Positions 63,620-64,000 of a stretch of 64,000 nt of DNA are shown here, piece after piece. The translations under genes and the position numbers were made by a program. The notes beneath the pieces were generated by a model. That model had not been told where the DNA came from. It saw only the letters and a program-made list of their open reading frames with translations, and did not search any database. Every line of letters starts with the position of its first letter. Positions within the stretch are counted from its first letter, which is position 1. Where the stretch lies: NCBI RefSeq assembly GCF_014861485.1, contig NZ_JACZHT010000008.1, forward strand, positions 1 to 64,000. Reading direction: 5' to 3'. Source of the stretch: Phaeovibrio sulfidiphilus. GTDB taxonomy: Bacteria; Pseudomonadota; Alphaproteobacteria; Rhodospirillales; Rhodospirillaceae.

Positions 63620-64000
63620 TCACCTGATAAATCTAGAGGGGTCTTTGCGCAGATCAGCAAACTTTCCGGACTCTGAATAAAAATCAAGACAATATTCAAT
63701 ATAATTCAGATTTCCCCTACCAAAACCAACAAATTCACTTAGGATCATTGAGCAGAAAAGCCTTGAGATCCCGCTGCCATCACCCAGTTTCATCCGGCGC
63801 TCACGGCCCACCCTCTCATCTTGCGTGCGCCATGCATCCGGGAAGCGGCTCAGTAACGCGGCGATTTGCGGTCGGAGCATGTCAAAGACCGCGTTACCAA
63901 AATCAACAGCCTCCTGGCGCGTGGGAATTTTTCCGCCGTGGGCGACCGTGTTTCTGAGGCTGACCCACTTATCCGAAAGAAGCTCCGGACACCCGCCAAA
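63620..64000 (-). CDS. C-terminal part of an HEPN-like protein (cut by window edge)
   Basis: The reading frame is open from the right edge to a TGA at 63620, giving at least 126 residues; the N-terminus is outside. Near its visible start is SLRNTVAHGGKIPTR (63938-63955 for RNTVAH), an R-x4-H motif of HEPN domains, followed by helices QEAVDFGNAVFDMLRPQIA. The tail is more AT-rich than the rest of the window, suggesting horizontal origin. HEPN proteins are often RNases in toxin and defence systems, but many are unclassified. An internal ATG at 63880 should not be taken as the start. Function is inferred only. Confidence 0.6.
   Translation of the reverse strand, partial: FGGCPELLSDKWVSLRNTVAHGGKIPTRQEAVDFGNAVFDMLRPQIAALLSRFPDAWRTQDERVGRERRMKLGDGSGISRLFCSMILSEFVGFGRGNLNYIEYCLDFYSESGKFADLRKDPSRFIR

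Overview
The window is a GC-rich bacterial chromosome segment, almost certainly from an alphaproteobacterium and most likely the Rhodospirillales (inferred from gene content, not from any search). The main pointers are a TrcR/DUF1013 cell-cycle regulator, a DUF1491 protein, the infA-maf-rng-yacG block, a PhaR-type polyhydroxyalkanoate regulator, a bactofilin, a PPi-type phosphofructokinase and the order lptD-surA-pdxA-rsmA. Five tRNA genes are present: Ser-TGA, Arg-CCG, Thr-TGT, Thr-CGT and Phe-GAA. No rRNA, CRISPR array or complete insertion sequence was seen.

Layout. 1-9900 is core: corA, mlaA, two tRNAs, an acetyl-CoA hydrolase/CoA-transferase, a SPOR lipoprotein and a RluC-type pseudouridine synthase. 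10045-18346 is an accessory island lying exactly between two tRNA-Thr genes. It holds an orphan HsdR-N nuclease flanked by hairpin-forming repeats, three membrane-anchored proteins (one with TPRs), and the decayed head module of a P2-like prophage: broken portal, frameshifted scaffold, intact capsid and a terminase stub. The portal and scaffold diverge around a 130-bp tandem duplication that carries two TTGT-N13-ACAA dyads. A DUF2867 gene closes the island.

19100-28100 carries glutamate dehydrogenase, a small kinase-fold protein, PPi-phosphofructokinase, a membrane protein, the hddA-gmhA-hddC heptose operon and trcR. 28400-42900 carries two OmpA-type proteins, rimO, cobD, a bactofilin, an EI24/CysZ-like protein, an adenosine-kinase-like gene overlapping typA, then cobA, and the outer-membrane biogenesis run lptD-surA-pdxA-rsmA read leftward. 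LptD has an unusual N-terminal array of 42-residue repeats.

46300-49400 is a rightward string: ung, a C26 amidotransferase, an RluB-type synthase, rsmD and phaR. 50186-55207 is a leftward five-gene operon joining a GATase, a small unknown protein, thiE and two exported TPR proteins. 55966-57370 is a three-gene operon of a Cys-containing small protein, a membrane protein with a His/Cys-rich tail and an ECF sigma factor. tRNA-Phe, yacG-rng-maf-infA, tsaC/sua5, cysQ and an ArsC-like gene follow. The right edge cuts a more AT-rich gene with an HEPN-type R-x4-H motif, which suggests that another accessory region starts there. Many spacers are long, very GC-rich and contain short imperfect tandem repeats.
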